Positions 8,703 to 17,621 of a stretch of 34,044 nucleotides of DNA are shown piece after piece; position 1 is the first letter of the stretch; the number at the start of each line of letters is the position of its first letter. The position numbers were made by a program, and so were the translations under genes. The notes under the pieces were generated by a model. That model made no database searches. It had not been told where the DNA came from and saw only the letters and a list, made by a program, of their open reading frames with translations. The stretch comes from Bacteroidota bacterium (GTDB lineage: Bacteria > Bacteroidota > Bacteroidia > AKYH767-A > 2013-40CM-41-45), in NCBI GenBank assembly GCA_026391975.1, contig JAPLDB010000063.1:1-34044 (forward strand), written 5' to 3'.

Positions 8703-9284
8703 ATGCTTGCAATCCAATCCACCCTCGTTTCAGAAGAAATAATTGAAAAACACTTTGTATGCGACCTGAATGCCTGCAAAGGCGCCTGTTGTGTAAAGGG
8801 CGACTATGGCGCTCCTCTGGAAGACGATGAACTGAAACTGCTGGAAAAAAACTATCCCAAAGTAAAACCGTACCTCACTGAAGCCGGCGTGAAAGCAATT
8901 GAGAAGCAGGGAAAATATGTTCTATACGAAGGAAAAGAATGGGTAACGCCATTGATCAGTGGAAAAGAATGTGCTTATACCATTTTTGACAAAGGAATTG
9001 CAAAGTGCGGTATAGAGAAAGCATACTTTGACGGGAAGATTACATTCCGCAAACCGGTTTCCTGTCATCTTTATCCGATCCGCATCAACAAAATGAAAAA
9101 CTCTGTCGAGGCCATCAACTACGACAGGTGGAGCATCTGCAAGCCGGCATGCAAACTGGGCGATTCATTAAAAGTTCCGATATATAAATTTCTCAAAGAT
9201 TCGCTTACGAGAAAATTCGGGGAGGAATGGTATAGGGAGTTGGAAGTTGCTGCGGAAGAGCTACAAAAACAATCAGCGAAATAA
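8703..9284 (+). CDS. DUF3109 family cysteine-rich protein
   Basis: A 193-residue cytoplasmic protein without signal peptide. The N-terminal cluster CDLNACKGACC (about residues 20-30), further cysteines at GKECAY, AKCGIE and VSCHLYP, and C-terminal SICKPAC match the DUF3109 family, which is related to the YkgJ-type CxxxCxxCC zinc or iron-sulfur cluster proteins. It therefore probably binds a metal cluster; the biological function of the family is not established. The length is full for the family. The start at ATG 8703 is supported by the conserved opening and an upstream TACTTTCG box. It is followed by a hairpin-forming repeat at 9301. Confidence 0.88.
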   Translation: MLAIQSTLVSEEIIEKHFVCDLNACKGACCVKGDYGAPLEDDELKLLEKNYPKVKPYLTEAGVKAIEKQGKYVLYEGKEWVTPLISGKECAYTIFDKGIAKCGIEKAYFDGKITFRKPVSCHLYPIRINKMKNSVEAINYDRWSICKPACKLGDSLKVPIYKFLKDSLTRKFGEEWYRELEVAAEELQKQSAK

Positions 9285-9300
9285 ATTGAATACGTAATTA

Positions 9301-9376
9301 GCCACGAATTACACTAATTAACACTAATATATTTCAAGTCAAGAATTGATTTGTGATAATTCGTGAAATTCGTGGC
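9301..9376. repeat. CACGAATTACAC-family inverted repeat
   Basis: The left arm 9301-9324 (GCCACGAATTACACTAATTA...) and the right arm 9353-9376 (reverse complement GCCACGAATTTCACGAATTA...) pair over about 24 positions with a few mismatches around a 28-nt loop. Each arm contains a tandem CACGAATT-like unit. It lies behind the DUF3109 stop codon and is the same family as 19029-19105. Confidence 0.78.
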
Positions 9377-9472
9377 AAAACACATCACAACCCGGTTGCT
9401 GGCTCATTCATTAAAAGTTCAAGGACTAATTAATTAACAAATAAGAATTGATCTTCAATTAAATACTAAGAA

Positions 9473-10462
9473 ATGAAAGTAGCAGTGGCAGGTGCAACCG
9501 GACTGGTAGGCACTAAAATGCTGGAAGTATTGGCGGAGCGGAATTTTCCGGTAACGGAACTGATTCCTGTGGCAACAGAAAAATCTGTTGGAAAGGAAAT
9601 TTCATTCCGCGGAAAAAAATACAAAGTGGTGAGCATGACAACAGCCATTGCCATGAAGCCGCAGATCGCCTTGTTCAGTGCAGGAGGAAATACGTCTCTG
9701 GAGTGGGCGCCGCAGTTTGCTGCTGTGGGCTGCACAGTCATTGACAATTCTTCTGCATGGCGGATGGATGAAACTAAAAAACTAATCGTTCCCGAAATCA
9801 ACGCAAGCGAACTGACGAGAGAAGATAAGATCATCGCCAACCCGAATTGCTCAACGATACAGATGGTAATGGTTTTAAATCCGTTGCACAAAAAGTATAA
9901 GATCAAGCGTGTTGTGGTTTCAACTTACCAATCCGTAACCGGAAGCGGAGCAAAGGCACAGCGCCAGCTCGAAGAAGAAAGTGCCGGTAATTTTTCTGAA
10001 AAATTTTATCCGCACCAGATTTACCGCAACGTTCTTCCGCAGGTAGATGTATTCCTAGACAACGGTTACACCAAAGAAGAAATCAAAATGGTGAATGAAA
10101 CCAGGAAGATCCTTGGTGATGATTCCATCCGCGTAACTGCCACCACCGTCCGCGTTCCAGTAAAAGGTGGTCACAGCGAAAGCGTGAACATCGAATTCGA
10201 AAAAGATTTTGAAATAGCCGACATAAAAAAAATGATGGCCGAAACAAAAGGCGTGGTGCTGGAAGACGATCCATCTCAATTGAAATACCCAATGCCATTA
10301 TTTGCTGAAGGGAAAGACGATGTATTTGTTGGCAGGATCAGAAGAGACGAATCACAACCGAATACGATGAATTGCTGGATTGTATCTGATAATCTCAGAA
10401 AAGGCGCTGCGACCAATGCAGTGCAGATTGCTGAGTATCTTTTGGAGAATAAGTTGATCTGA
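9473..10462 (+). CDS. asd: Aspartate-semialdehyde dehydrogenase
   Basis: 329 residues, full length. The enzyme reduces aspartyl phosphate to aspartate semialdehyde with NADPH, the branch point to lysine/diaminopimelate, threonine and methionine. The N-terminal nucleotide-binding motif is VAGATGLVG (residues 5-13). The active-site cysteine is Cys126 in ANPNCST, the acid/base histidine is His234 in KGGHSES, and the dimerisation segment between them contains the SVTGSGAKAQ motif. The downstream neighbour rnhA is convergent with a 48-bp gap, so asd appears to be monocistronic. No clear promoter is visible in the AT-rich 9400-9472 region. Confidence 0.96.
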   Translation: MKVAVAGATGLVGTKMLEVLAERNFPVTELIPVATEKSVGKEISFRGKKYKVVSMTTAIAMKPQIALFSAGGNTSLEWAPQFAAVGCTVIDNSSAWRMDETKKLIVPEINASELTREDKIIANPNCSTIQMVMVLNPLHKKYKIKRVVVSTYQSVTGSGAKAQRQLEEESAGNFSEKFYPHQIYRNVLPQVDVFLDNGYTKEEIKMVNETRKILGDDSIRVTATTVRVPVKGGHSESVNIEFEKDFEIADIKKMMAETKGVVLEDDPSQLKYPMPLFAEGKDDVFVGRIRRDESQPNTMNCWIVSDNLRKGAATNAVQIAEYLLENKLI

Positions 10463-10481
10463 CCAATCCTGTTATTGGATT
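10463..10481 (+). terminator. Weak hairpin after asd
   Basis: CCAAT (10463-10467) can pair with ATTGG (10474-10478); alternatively AATCC (10465-10469) can pair with GGATT (10477-10481), followed by a T-rich tract. The stems are only 5 bp, but this is the only structure in the 48-bp gap between the convergent asd and rnhA genes. Confidence 0.25.
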
Positions 10482-10510
10482 TCTTGATTCTTAATTCTTG
10501 CCTTTTGCAT

Positions 10511-10972
10511 CTATTCTTCTTCTTCCCCCGGCTTGTACCCCTCGTCAATCAACAAATGACCTCCTAACGCAGCTGCAACTGCCAGTTCATCGCAATGGTT
10601 ATTCTCCTTATTGCTTGCATGTCCGCGCACCCAAACGAATTTCACTTTGTGTCTCCGGTAGGCGCGTAAAAAACGGATCCACAAATCAGGGTTTTTTTTC
10701 TTCGCAAAGTTTTTTTTCTCCCAGCCGAAAACCCATCCTTTCTCTACGGCATACACTACGTATTGTGAGTCGGAGTAAACAGTCACATGCTGCCCTTCTG
10801 TTTTCAATGCTTCCAGCGCAACGATCACGCTGAGGAGTTCCATCCTGTTATTAGTGGTGAGGCGATAACCCTGAGAAATTTCTTTTCTGTGTTTGCCTGA
10901 AATAAGCACGGCGCCAAATCCGCCCGGACCGGGATTGCCGCGGGATGCGCCGTCAGTGTAAATTGTAATCAC
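10511..10972 (-). CDS. rnhA: Ribonuclease HI
   Basis: 153 residues, the usual length of bacterial RNase HI, which cleaves the RNA strand of RNA-DNA hybrids. The four acidic residues are all present: Asp7 in IYTDGASRGNPGPGG, Glu45 in NNRMEL, Asp68 in YSDSQYV and Asp128 in HCDELA, with the active-site His118 in VRGHAS. A basic handle (AYRRHKVKF) and a short acidic tail (GEEEE) are visible. The start is GTG at 10970-10972, immediately followed by the first beta-strand, and no better ATG exists. Confidence 0.95.
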   Translation of the reverse strand: MITIYTDGASRGNPGPGGFGAVLISGKHRKEISQGYRLTTNNRMELLSVIVALEALKTEGQHVTVYSDSQYVVYAVEKGWVFGWEKKNFAKKKNPDLWIRFLRAYRRHKVKFVWVRGHASNKENNHCDELAVAAALGGHLLIDEGYKPGEEEE

Positions 10973-11000
10973 AATTAAATCAAGAATTTTTTAATTCCTC

Positions 11001-11024
11001 CTTTGCGTCTTTGCGCCTTTGCGA
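11001..11024. repeat. Solo arm of the CGCAAAG repeat: three 8-bp tandem units
   Basis: CTTTGCGT-CTTTGCGC-CTTTGCGA, three direct 8-bp units, lies between the HicB-like gene and rnhA. It matches the right arm of the elements at 1414-1491 and 23181-23269 (read on the other strand, TCGCAAAGGCGCAAAG), but I find no facing arm within about 100 bp. It is a degenerate or single-arm copy. Confidence 0.6.
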
Positions 11025-11082
11025 GAATATTTTATACATGGATGAACTATGAGAAAGAAATGATAAAAATGGAAACACAAAA

Positions 11083-11265
11083 TTAAAAAACGAGTTTAAT
11101 TATTTGAGGAGTTGCTCCTTCCTCGAAATGACATAGCACGGCATCCCGTACCATTTTTCTTAATTCAATAAGCGTTTCCGCTTCAGTAAAAATAGATTCA
11201 CCTAAAGCACGGGCTGTAAATCCGCCTTCAACGGCATCTTCAACAAGAAAAATCAGTTCGTTCAT
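11083..11265 (-). CDS. Small HicB-like protein without a HicA partner
   Basis: A 60-residue protein opening NELIFLVEDAVEGGFTARAL, with the later segment ELRKMVRDAVLCHF. This is the partly degraded RNase H-like fold of the HicB antitoxin group. The strand plus helix core is intact, but the protein ends at KLVF, somewhat short of the usual C-terminal tail, and no HicA-type toxin (a small dsRBD-like protein) follows before rnhA. It starts 12 bases behind the kbl stop codon and is probably cotranscribed with kbl. It could be an orphan antitoxin or a domesticated regulator, or the remains of a lost toxin-antitoxin pair. Confidence 0.68.
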   Translation of the reverse strand: MNELIFLVEDAVEGGFTARALGESIFTEAETLIELRKMVRDAVLCHFEEGATPQIIKLVF

Positions 11266-11277
11266 TGCATATTGTTT

Positions 11278-12507
11278 TTACAAAGATACAGGTTTCAAAA
11301 CACCAAGCTCTTTTCCGATTTTCGTAAATGCAGCAATTGCTTTATCGATATGATGCCTTTCATGTGCCGCTGAAAGCTGAACCCTGATGCGTGCATTTCC
11401 TTTTGCTACCACAGGAAAGAAAAATCCTGTTACATAAATTCCTTCGACGAGAAGCTTCGCAGCAAAATCCTGTGCAAGCTTGGCTTCATACAACATGATG
11501 GGAACAATCGGATGCTCACCCGGCTCGTCTGACATTGCTTTACGCGAAGGCGGAGTGATGTCAAATCCTGCAGCAGTAATTTTTTCACGGAAATATTTTG
11601 TGTTCTCCCAGAGTTTGTCGCGTAAGGCTGTTGTTTCGCTCAGCATGTCAATCACAGCAATCGAAGCCCCAACAATCGAAGGAGCCAGTGAATTGGAAAA
11701 TAAATACGGGCGCGAACGCTGGCGTAACATTTCAATAATTTCTTTTTTGCCCGAAGTGAATCCGCCCATTGCACCGCCAAGAGCTTTGCCCAGTGTGCCT
11801 GTAATGATGTCAATGCGTCCCATTACATTCCTGTATTCATGCGTTCCTCTGCCTGTCTTGCCCATAAAGCCGGAAGCATGACATTCATCAATCATTACAA
11901 GTGCTTTGTATTTATCAGCGAGATCGCATATTTTGTCCAGCTGTGCAATCGTACCATCCATGCTGAATACGCCATCAGTCACAATCATCCGGTGACGCAG
12001 GTGTTGTGTTTCCTGCAAAACTTTTTCCAGCTCTTCCATCGTATTGTGTTTGTAACGGAACCGTTGCGCTTTGCATAACCGCACGCCGTCAATGATAGAA
12101 GCATGGTTCAACTCATCGCTGATGATGGCATCATTTTCGTTCAACAGCGGTTCGAAGATGCCGCCATTTGCATCGAAAGCAGCAGCATATAATATGGTGT
12201 CTTCCGTTCCGAGGAACTTCGAAATTTTTTCTTCCAGCGTTTTGTGGATGTCTTGGGTGCCGCAGATAAAACGCACGGAACTCATTCCGAAGCCATGTGA
12301 GTCAATGGCTTTTTTCGCGGCTTCAATTACTTTTGGGTGAGATGACAATCCAAGATAATTATTAGCGCAAAAATTTAATACGGCCTTTCCATTGGCAGTG
12401 ATCTCAGCGCCTTGGGGTGTGCTGATGATGCGTTCCTGCTTGTAAAGTCCTGCAGATTTTATTTCTTCAAGCTCCTTTTGGAGGGCGGGTTTGAGAGTGT
12501 CGTACAT
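11278..12507 (-). CDS. kbl: Glycine C-acetyltransferase (2-amino-3-ketobutyrate CoA ligase)
   Basis: 409 residues of the alpha-oxoamine synthase family of PLP enzymes. It splits 2-amino-3-oxobutyrate with CoA into glycine and acetyl-CoA in threonine degradation, or runs the reverse reaction. Visible motifs are [10 protein letters not shown] (45-54), [15 protein letters not shown] (81-95), [11 protein letters not shown] (131-141), [11 protein letters not shown] (206-216, with the Asp that contacts the PLP ring nitrogen) and GTLGKALGG, where Lys241 forms the Schiff base. The segment CGTQDIHK and the overall length favour KBL over 8-amino-7-oxononanoate or serine palmitoyl synthases. No threonine dehydrogenase gene is nearby. 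A HicB-like gene follows within 12 bp. Confidence 0.93.
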   Translation of the reverse strand: MYDTLKPALQKELEEIKSAGLYKQERIISTPQGAEITANGKAVLNFCANNYLGLSSHPKVIEAAKKAIDSHGFGMSSVRFICGTQDIHKTLEEKISKFLGTEDTILYAAAFDANGGIFEPLLNENDAIISDELNHASIIDGVRLCKAQRFRYKHNTMEELEKVLQETQHLRHRMIVTDGVFSMDGTIAQLDKICDLADKYKALVMIDECHASGFMGKTGRGTHEYRNVMGRIDIITGTLGKALGGAMGGFTSGKKEIIEMLRQRSRPYLFSNSLAPSIVGASIAVIDMLSETTALRDKLWENTKYFREKITAAGFDITPPSRKAMSDEPGEHPIVPIMLYEAKLAQDFAAKLLVEGIYVTGFFFPVVAKGNARIRVQLSAAHERHHIDKAIAAFTKIGKELGVLKPVSL

Positions 12508-12536
12508 AATCGTTTATTAATTATCCCATCGAATAA

Positions 12537-12566
12537 CAAATGGAGTGCGAATATACGAATTGCAAA
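12537..12566 (-). promoter_or_regulatory. Promoter of kbl
   Basis: On the minus strand, TTTG (complement of 12563-12566) is followed after 18 bases by TCCATTTG (complement of 12537-12544). This fits the Bacteroidota pattern TTTG-N17-23-TAnnTTTG with one mismatch. The transcript would start about 25 bases before the ATG at 12507. Confidence 0.45.
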
Positions 12567-12602
12567 AATCTCTTCGGATTCGTAAATTCGTATTCAATTC
12601 GT

Positions 12603-12628
12603 TCCCGATAGCTCCCGACACATCGGGA
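12603..12628. repeat. TCCCGA palindromic repeat
   Basis: TCCCGA (12613-12618) and TCGGGA (12623-12628) form a 6-bp stem with a 4-nt loop, and a second TCCCGAT at 12603-12609 can compete for the same right arm. It lies between dprA and kbl. There is no T-run after it, so it looks like a small dispersed palindrome more than a classical terminator. The adjacent 12570-12600 stretch (TTCGTAAATTCGTATTC) resembles the repeats at 24290-24395. Confidence 0.5.
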
Positions 12629-12668
12629 CGGGATCGTTGAGATCATTAATGTTATAATTTCCTACTGC

Positions 12669-13775
12669 TCACAAAAGCTCAAACATCTTCCCCGGCAGCG
12701 CCTTCAGCATCCCATCAAATTCCAGATTTAACAATGTACTTGAAACCTTGTGCACCGGCAGCCCCGACTGAATCATCAGCGTGTCAATATCAATCTTCCC
12801 TTTTTCCTTCAACAGGTCAATCAGTACTTTCTCTTCCGGATTGAGTTCGCGGAATATGTTCAATTGCTTTGGAGGTTTTGATTTTTCAGGGGTATTCCAG
12901 TTCATCAGCGATGCAATATGTTCTGCATTTTCTGCCAGCGCGGCTTTGTTCAGGCGGATGTATTCATTGCAACCTTGCGAGTAAGTTGAGTTCGCGCGCC
13001 CCGGTACTGCAAAAACTTCACGGTTATATCCGTTGGCAATATCAGCGGTGATCAGTGCGCCGCCTTTCAGCGCAGATTCAACAACGATGACTGCATCAAC
13101 CATCCCGGCTACAATGCGGTTTCTTGATGGAAAATTTTCCCTGTCAGGATTTGTTTTGGAAATAAACTCTGTAAGTACGCCTCCGTTCCTCACCATCTTC
13201 TCAGCCGTGGGCTTGTGTTCGGCAGGATAAATACGGTCGAGCCCATGTGCCAGGACGCCAATTGTTGGAACATTGTTTTTCACACAGGCTTTGTGTGCGA
13301 CAATGTCGATGCCGTATGCAAGTCCGCTTACGATTACCGCATTGTACTTTCCAAGATCTCCAACAAGCTGCTCGGTGATCTCTTTTCCATATGCAGTGGA
13401 ATGGCGCGTACCGACAATGGCCACCATTCTCTCAGCATTCATATCACATTTTCCTTTGAAAAAAAGGAGTGGGGGAGCGTCCTCACAGTTTTTCAGGCGA
13501 ATAGGGTATTCCTGATCTGTGTAAAAAAGTGAAGTGATCTTGTGTTTTCGGATAAAGGCCACTTCTTTTTCTGCCTGATCAAATACAGCATGGTTTGCAA
13601 TGGCTGCAGCGCGCTCCACGCCAATACCGGGGATCCTTTCAAGGTTGGCCTTTTTCTTTTTAAAAATATTTTCAACGCTCCCGCAGTAGCTTACCAGGTT
13701 TTTGGCAAGTACAGGTCCCACGCCGGGAAGTAGCGTTAATGCGATTTGATATTTCAGTCGTTCGTCTTCGTTCAC
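12669..13775 (-). CDS. dprA: DNA processing protein DprA
   Basis: 368 residues. DprA loads RecA onto incoming single-stranded DNA during natural transformation. The N-terminal helix-hairpin-helix pair reads LLPGVGPVLAKNL and IPGIGVERAAAI (about 16-60). The Rossmann-like core contains VAIVGTRHSTAYG, VSGLAYGIDIVAH, FPSRNRIVAGM and GGALITADIANGY. The C-terminal winged helix-like domain (about 305-368) ends in a GMLKALPGKMFELL strand. The start is GTG at 13773-13775; the frame is closed by a stop five codons further upstream without another initiator, so the GTG is the only choice. The gene diverges from the TonB-dependent receptor gene with a 55-bp gap. Confidence 0.95.
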   Translation of the reverse strand: MNEDERLKYQIALTLLPGVGPVLAKNLVSYCGSVENIFKKKKANLERIPGIGVERAAAIANHAVFDQAEKEVAFIRKHKITSLFYTDQEYPIRLKNCEDAPPLLFFKGKCDMNAERMVAIVGTRHSTAYGKEITEQLVGDLGKYNAVIVSGLAYGIDIVAHKACVKNNVPTIGVLAHGLDRIYPAEHKPTAEKMVRNGGVLTEFISKTNPDRENFPSRNRIVAGMVDAVIVVESALKGGALITADIANGYNREVFAVPGRANSTYSQGCNEYIRLNKAALAENAEHIASLMNWNTPEKSKPPKQLNIFRELNPEEKVLIDLLKEKGKIDIDTLMIQSGLPVHKVSSTLLNLEFDGMLKALPGKMFELL

Positions 13776-13830
13776 AAGTGAAATCTTTATTTACTTTGGT
13801 CGCACTAAAATACTGAAATCATTTTCACTG

Positions 13831-16161
13831 ATGAGAAAAATTATTCCGCTTGCAATCCTGTTATTCATTTTTGTAAAGTCTCATGCGCAATTTGCAAACA
13901 TCTCAGGCCGCGTAATCGCAAAGGCTGACCAGTCCTCGCTGCCGGGAGTATCAGTGATCATTGATGATAATTCAGGCGGAACTACGACTGATATAAACGG
14001 AAATTACACCTTGCAGGTGGCAGCCGGAAGTCACACGATCACATACCGCATGATCGGAATGAAAGAACGAAAAGAGAAGGTAACGCTTCAGCAGGATGAA
14101 AATAAAATCCTTATTATAATGTTGGAGGATGACTCAAAAGAACTGGGCGTTGTGGTGGTGAGCGCCAGTAAGTTTGAACAGAAGCTGGAAGAGGTTACTG
14201 TAAGCATGAATGTAATCAGGCCCTCTATTGTTGAAAGTAAAAACATCACGAGTATGGATGATATGCTTGACCAGTCGCCATCAGTCAGTATCATCGATGG
14301 TCAGGCCAATATCCGCGGAGGCAGCGGCTGGAGCTACGGTGCAGGAAGCAGGGTACTTATACTTGTTGATGATCTTCCCCAGCTCACTTCAGATGCAGGC
14401 GATGCGAAATGGAGTTTTCTTCCCGTGGAAAACCTGGAGCAGATAGAAATAATTAAAGGAGCGTCTTCGGTATTGTATGGTTCATCGGCAATGAATGGCG
14501 TGATCAATGTGCGGACAGCATATCCTAAATCGACGCCCCAAACGCGCATCAGTGTTTATTCCGGATTCTACGACACGAATCAGAAAATGACATTGAGCGA
14601 CACGACCTATAACCTGAACCAGAGCGGAAGCATCAGCCAGAAAATTTCAGGAGTCAATTTCCTGCACAGCCGGCAGATTAATAATCTTGACGTTGTTGTA
14701 GGGGGACACATGTTGATTGATGAAGGTTACAGGCAGGGCGAGTACGAAGACAGGGCACGTATTAATTTTAACCTTCGCTATCGCTTTAAAAAAATTGATG
14801 GACTTAGTGTCGGTCTTAATTTCAACACTCAGCTTGCCAATGGTACCACTTTTTTTATCTGGCAGAACGATACAACAGGTGCGTATCTCCCGGCCGGAGG
14901 CACAGGTGAGGGAACTTCGCTTAGCGGTTACATCACACACCGCACGAACGTCGATCCTTATATTACTTATGTGACGAAGGGTGGCAGCACGCATAAAATC
15001 AGAACAAGATTCTTCCGCACCAACAATGAGAACACAACCAACCAGGAATCCATAGCTGATTTTTATTATGGAGAATATCAGTACCAGAAGAGATTTTCCG
15101 ACGTACTTTCATTAAGCGGAGGTATAGTTGCAACCAGCTCTAAGGTGAAAAGTGAACTTTACCGCGATCATTCCGGGAGCAGCTTTGCCGGCTATTTGCA
15201 GGCAGATGCTAAATTTTTTCACAAGTTGATTCTTTCAGCAGGCGGACGCATTGAACAAAACAAACTGGACTCTGCCACCGACAAACTGGTGCCTGTTTTT
15301 CGCGCAGGCATGAACTACAAATTATTCGAGCATACAAATCTCAGGGCTTCATACGGACAAGGCTACCGCTATCCCTCTGTTGCAGAAAAGTACATCAGAA
15401 CGCAGGTGAGCGGACTTGATATTTATCCGAATGATTCATTAGAAAGTGAAAAAGGATTTTCAGCTGAGGTAGGCATCATGCAGGGATTGAGACTTGGCGG
15501 ATGGAAAGGATATCTCGATGTAGCCGCATTTTACACAGAGTATAAAAACATGATTGAGTTTACTTATTCTGTATGGGACAAGGCGCCCATTCCACCCTCT
15601 TATGGCATCGGCTTCAAAGCCCTGAATATCGGCAACACACGGATCAAAGGTTTTGATGTTACCCTTATCGGTGAAGGAAACTTCGGTAAACTACTCGTTT
15701 CGACCTCTGCAGGATATACCTACCTGATCCCCGAAGTAACATATTATGATTCAGCATACATCATTGCACAGTATGCAATTGATAAGACGGCCTACCTTGG
15801 AAGTGATTCCAGCAATTACCTGAAATACCGTTCCAGTCACCTGTTTAAGGGGGATATTGCATTTGGATACGGAAAATTTTCGTTGGGCGTAAGTGCCCGG
15901 TATAACAGTTTCATGAAGAATATTGATAAGCTCTTTGTCAACTATCCATTGGGAGATTTCATTACACCCGGCGTCAGGCATTACAGGAACAGTCGCACGA
16001 AAGGGGACTTAATTTTCGATGCCCGCCTCTCAAGTCAGCTTACAGCCAATGTGAAATTTGCAGTTATCGTCAAAAATGTCTTCAACTACATTTATATGCA
16101 GCGACCAACCGACATGCAGCCACCACGTGTATTTTCAGGGCAGCTCACCATTTCCTTCTGA
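13831..16161 (+). CDS. TonB-dependent outer-membrane receptor with carboxypeptidase-regulatory N-terminus
   Basis: 776 residues. A signal peptide (residues 1-19, ending KSHAQ) is followed by a CarboxypepD_reg-like domain (about 23-105, with ISGRVIAKADQSSLPGVSV), a plug domain (about 115-235, with NIRGGSGWSYGAGSRVLILV and IIKGASSVLYGSSAMNGVIN) and a beta-barrel ending in the outer-membrane strand RVFSGQLTISF. Such receptors import large ligands using the TonB-ExbBD energy system. The single-chain layout, with no SusD neighbour, argues against a glycan PUL and fits a siderophore, cobalamin or metal receptor, but the ligand cannot be read from the sequence. An imperfect TTACTTTG box lies at 13791-13798. 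Confidence 0.93.
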   Translation: MRKIIPLAILLFIFVKSHAQFANISGRVIAKADQSSLPGVSVIIDDNSGGTTTDINGNYTLQVAAGSHTITYRMIGMKERKEKVTLQQDENKILIIMLEDDSKELGVVVVSASKFEQKLEEVTVSMNVIRPSIVESKNITSMDDMLDQSPSVSIIDGQANIRGGSGWSYGAGSRVLILVDDLPQLTSDAGDAKWSFLPVENLEQIEIIKGASSVLYGSSAMNGVINVRTAYPKSTPQTRISVYSGFYDTNQKMTLSDTTYNLNQSGSISQKISGVNFLHSRQINNLDVVVGGHMLIDEGYRQGEYEDRARINFNLRYRFKKIDGLSVGLNFNTQLANGTTFFIWQNDTTGAYLPAGGTGEGTSLSGYITHRTNVDPYITYVTKGGSTHKIRTRFFRTNNENTTNQESIADFYYGEYQYQKRFSDVLSLSGGIVATSSKVKSELYRDHSGSSFAGYLQADAKFFHKLILSAGGRIEQNKLDSATDKLVPVFRAGMNYKLFEHTNLRASYGQGYRYPSVAEKYIRTQVSGLDIYPNDSLESEKGFSAEVGIMQGLRLGGWKGYLDVAAFYTEYKNMIEFTYSVWDKAPIPPSYGIGFKALNIGNTRIKGFDVTLIGEGNFGKLLVSTSAGYTYLIPEVTYYDSAYIIAQYAIDKTAYLGSDSSNYLKYRSSHLFKGDIAFGYGKFSLGVSARYNSFMKNIDKLFVNYPLGDFITPGVRHYRNSRTKGDLIFDARLSSQLTANVKFAVIVKNVFNYIYMQRPTDMQPPRVFSGQLTISF

Positions 16162-16220
16162 AGGGCTGGTGAAGACTGCATTTTGTTGAAAAATAATTCA
16201 TGAACAAAACGATTTACATA

Positions 16221-16228
16221 TATTTTTG
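16221..16228 (+). promoter_or_regulatory. Possible -7 box of kdsB
   Basis: TATTTTTG matches TAnnTTTG fully and lies 23 bases before the ATG at 16252. No TTG is present at the usual -33 spacing, so the promoter is only partly supported. Confidence 0.35.
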
Positions 16229-16251
16229 CTGACCCTGATTTTACAACACGA

Positions 16252-16992
16252 ATGAAGATACTCGGAATCGTTCCTGCACGTTACAACTCAACCCGCTTTC
16301 CGGGTAAACCACTTGCTGATATTAATGGCAAGAGTATGATTCAACGCGTGTTTGAGCAATGCTCCCTTTCTAAAAAACTTTCCAAAGTCCTTATTGCAAC
16401 CGATGATGAGCGCATTGCAAACCATGTTCGGGAGTTTGGGGGTCAGCTGATGATGACTTCGCCGCAGCACCTGAGCGGTACAGACCGGTGTGCAGAAATC
16501 ATTTCGAATGACAAGGAAAATGAATGGGATGCAGTGATCAACATCCAGGGAGATGAACCATATATTCATCCTGACCAGATTGATTTATTGTGCTCTGTTT
16601 TTGATAACAAGAATACATCCATTGCAACGCTGGTTAAAAAAATTACTTCACCGGATGAGTTATTCAACCACAACAATGTAAAAGTGATTTTGAATAAGAG
16701 GGGAGAAGCCATTTATTTCAGCCGTTCACCGATACCTTATAACAGGAACTTTCCAGAGCAGGAATGGTTGAAGTACTCTTCTTACTACAAACACATTGGT
16801 ATTTACGGCTACCGTACGGGAGTGCTGATGGAAATTGCTGCGCTGCCGAAAACCAACCTGGAGATCACAGAATCTCTTGAGCAGTTGCGCTGGATTGAGA
16901 ACGGATATACGATTCATGCCGAGGTAACATCCCTCGAAAGTATTGCCATTGATACGCCGGAAGATTTATTGAAAGTAAAGGCTGGGGTGTAA
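16252..16992 (+). CDS. kdsB: 3-deoxy-manno-octulosonate cytidylyltransferase
   Basis: 246 residues, full length. The enzyme activates Kdo with CTP to CMP-Kdo for lipopolysaccharide core synthesis in the cytoplasm. The N-terminal nucleotide-binding signature is VPARYNSTRFPGKPL (residues 7-21). Other KdsB motifs are LIATDDERIA, HLSGTDRCAE, VINIQGDEPYI (the metal-binding Asp lies in GDEP), YFSRSPIPY and HIGIYGYR, followed by LEITESLEQLRWIENG. It supports a Gram-negative LPS-bearing envelope. The stop codon is two bases from the convergent Uma2-family gene, so no terminator separates them. Confidence 0.96.
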   Translation: MKILGIVPARYNSTRFPGKPLADINGKSMIQRVFEQCSLSKKLSKVLIATDDERIANHVREFGGQLMMTSPQHLSGTDRCAEIISNDKENEWDAVINIQGDEPYIHPDQIDLLCSVFDNKNTSIATLVKKITSPDELFNHNNVKVILNKRGEAIYFSRSPIPYNRNFPEQEWLKYSSYYKHIGIYGYRTGVLMEIAALPKTNLEITESLEQLRWIENGYTIHAEVTSLESIAIDTPEDLLKVKAGV

Positions 16993-16994
16993 TA

Positions 16995-17585
16995 TCACTT
17001 CGCAAAAATTTCCTGCAAATCAATCTTCAGATCCGGAAAAATGAAAGAATGGATTTGCTGTCGTTCCATAAAACGGTTTCCTTCACCAAATTTGTTGTCT
17101 TCAAGAATAAATGCAGTAATCGTTTTTTTCGCCGGCTCAACAACCCAGTATTCTTTCACGAAATTCCTCTGGTAGAGACGAAATTTTGTTGTGAGGTCAT
17201 AAACAGAAGTATAAGGCGACAGGATTTCAATAACCCAGTCCGGAGCACCGGTAGCCCCTTTTTCGTCAAGGTTTTTATCGCTGCAAAAAATGCTGAGGTC
17301 GGGCTGAACAACAATCATATTGCCCGATTCAGAAAGCCTTACATCAAAAGGAGCAGAAAATACCCTCCCGGGTTTTCCTTTCAGGTAAATCCCAATCTCG
17401 CGTATCAGGTTGGTAACAATTGATTGATGATACCTGCCCGGTGCCGGAGTCATATCGCTCGCAACAGAAGGCCCTTCGATCTTCTCGTAAGCAACACCAT
17501 CAATTATCTCCCAGCGCCTTCCGTCATCCCAGGTAAGATAATCAGCATAGGTATATCCCTTTCCTCCTTCTACAGGCTGTGCCAT
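16995..17585 (-). CDS. Uma2 family (DUF820) putative endonuclease
   Basis: 196 residues. The fold is PD-(D/E)XK nuclease-like with the putative active site Asp96 (VVQPDLSIFC), Glu120 (DWVIEILSP) and Lys134 (LTTKFRLYQR), plus the conserved opening RRWEIIDGVAY with Glu26 and the tail VKEYWVVEP. Uma2 proteins are abundant in cyanobacteria and some Bacteroidota, where they occur in many copies; their biological function is largely unknown and some may be mobile or selfish. It begins 36 bp after the photolyase stop on the same strand and could be cotranscribed with it. All motif residues are present, so it is not degraded. Confidence 0.88.
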   Translation of the reverse strand: MAQPVEGGKGYTYADYLTWDDGRRWEIIDGVAYEKIEGPSVASDMTPAPGRYHQSIVTNLIREIGIYLKGKPGRVFSAPFDVRLSESGNMIVVQPDLSIFCSDKNLDEKGATGAPDWVIEILSPYTSVYDLTTKFRLYQRNFVKEYWVVEPAKKTITAFILEDNKFGEGNRFMERQQIHSFIFPDLKIDLQEIFAK

Positions 17586-17621
17586 TGAATAAATTTTATT
17601 TACAAAAATAGTGACAATGCT

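Noticed and set aside
16995-17585. Uma2 protein as part of a restriction or defence island
   Set aside because: It lies alone between kdsB and photolyase with no methyltransferase, helicase or integrase around it.
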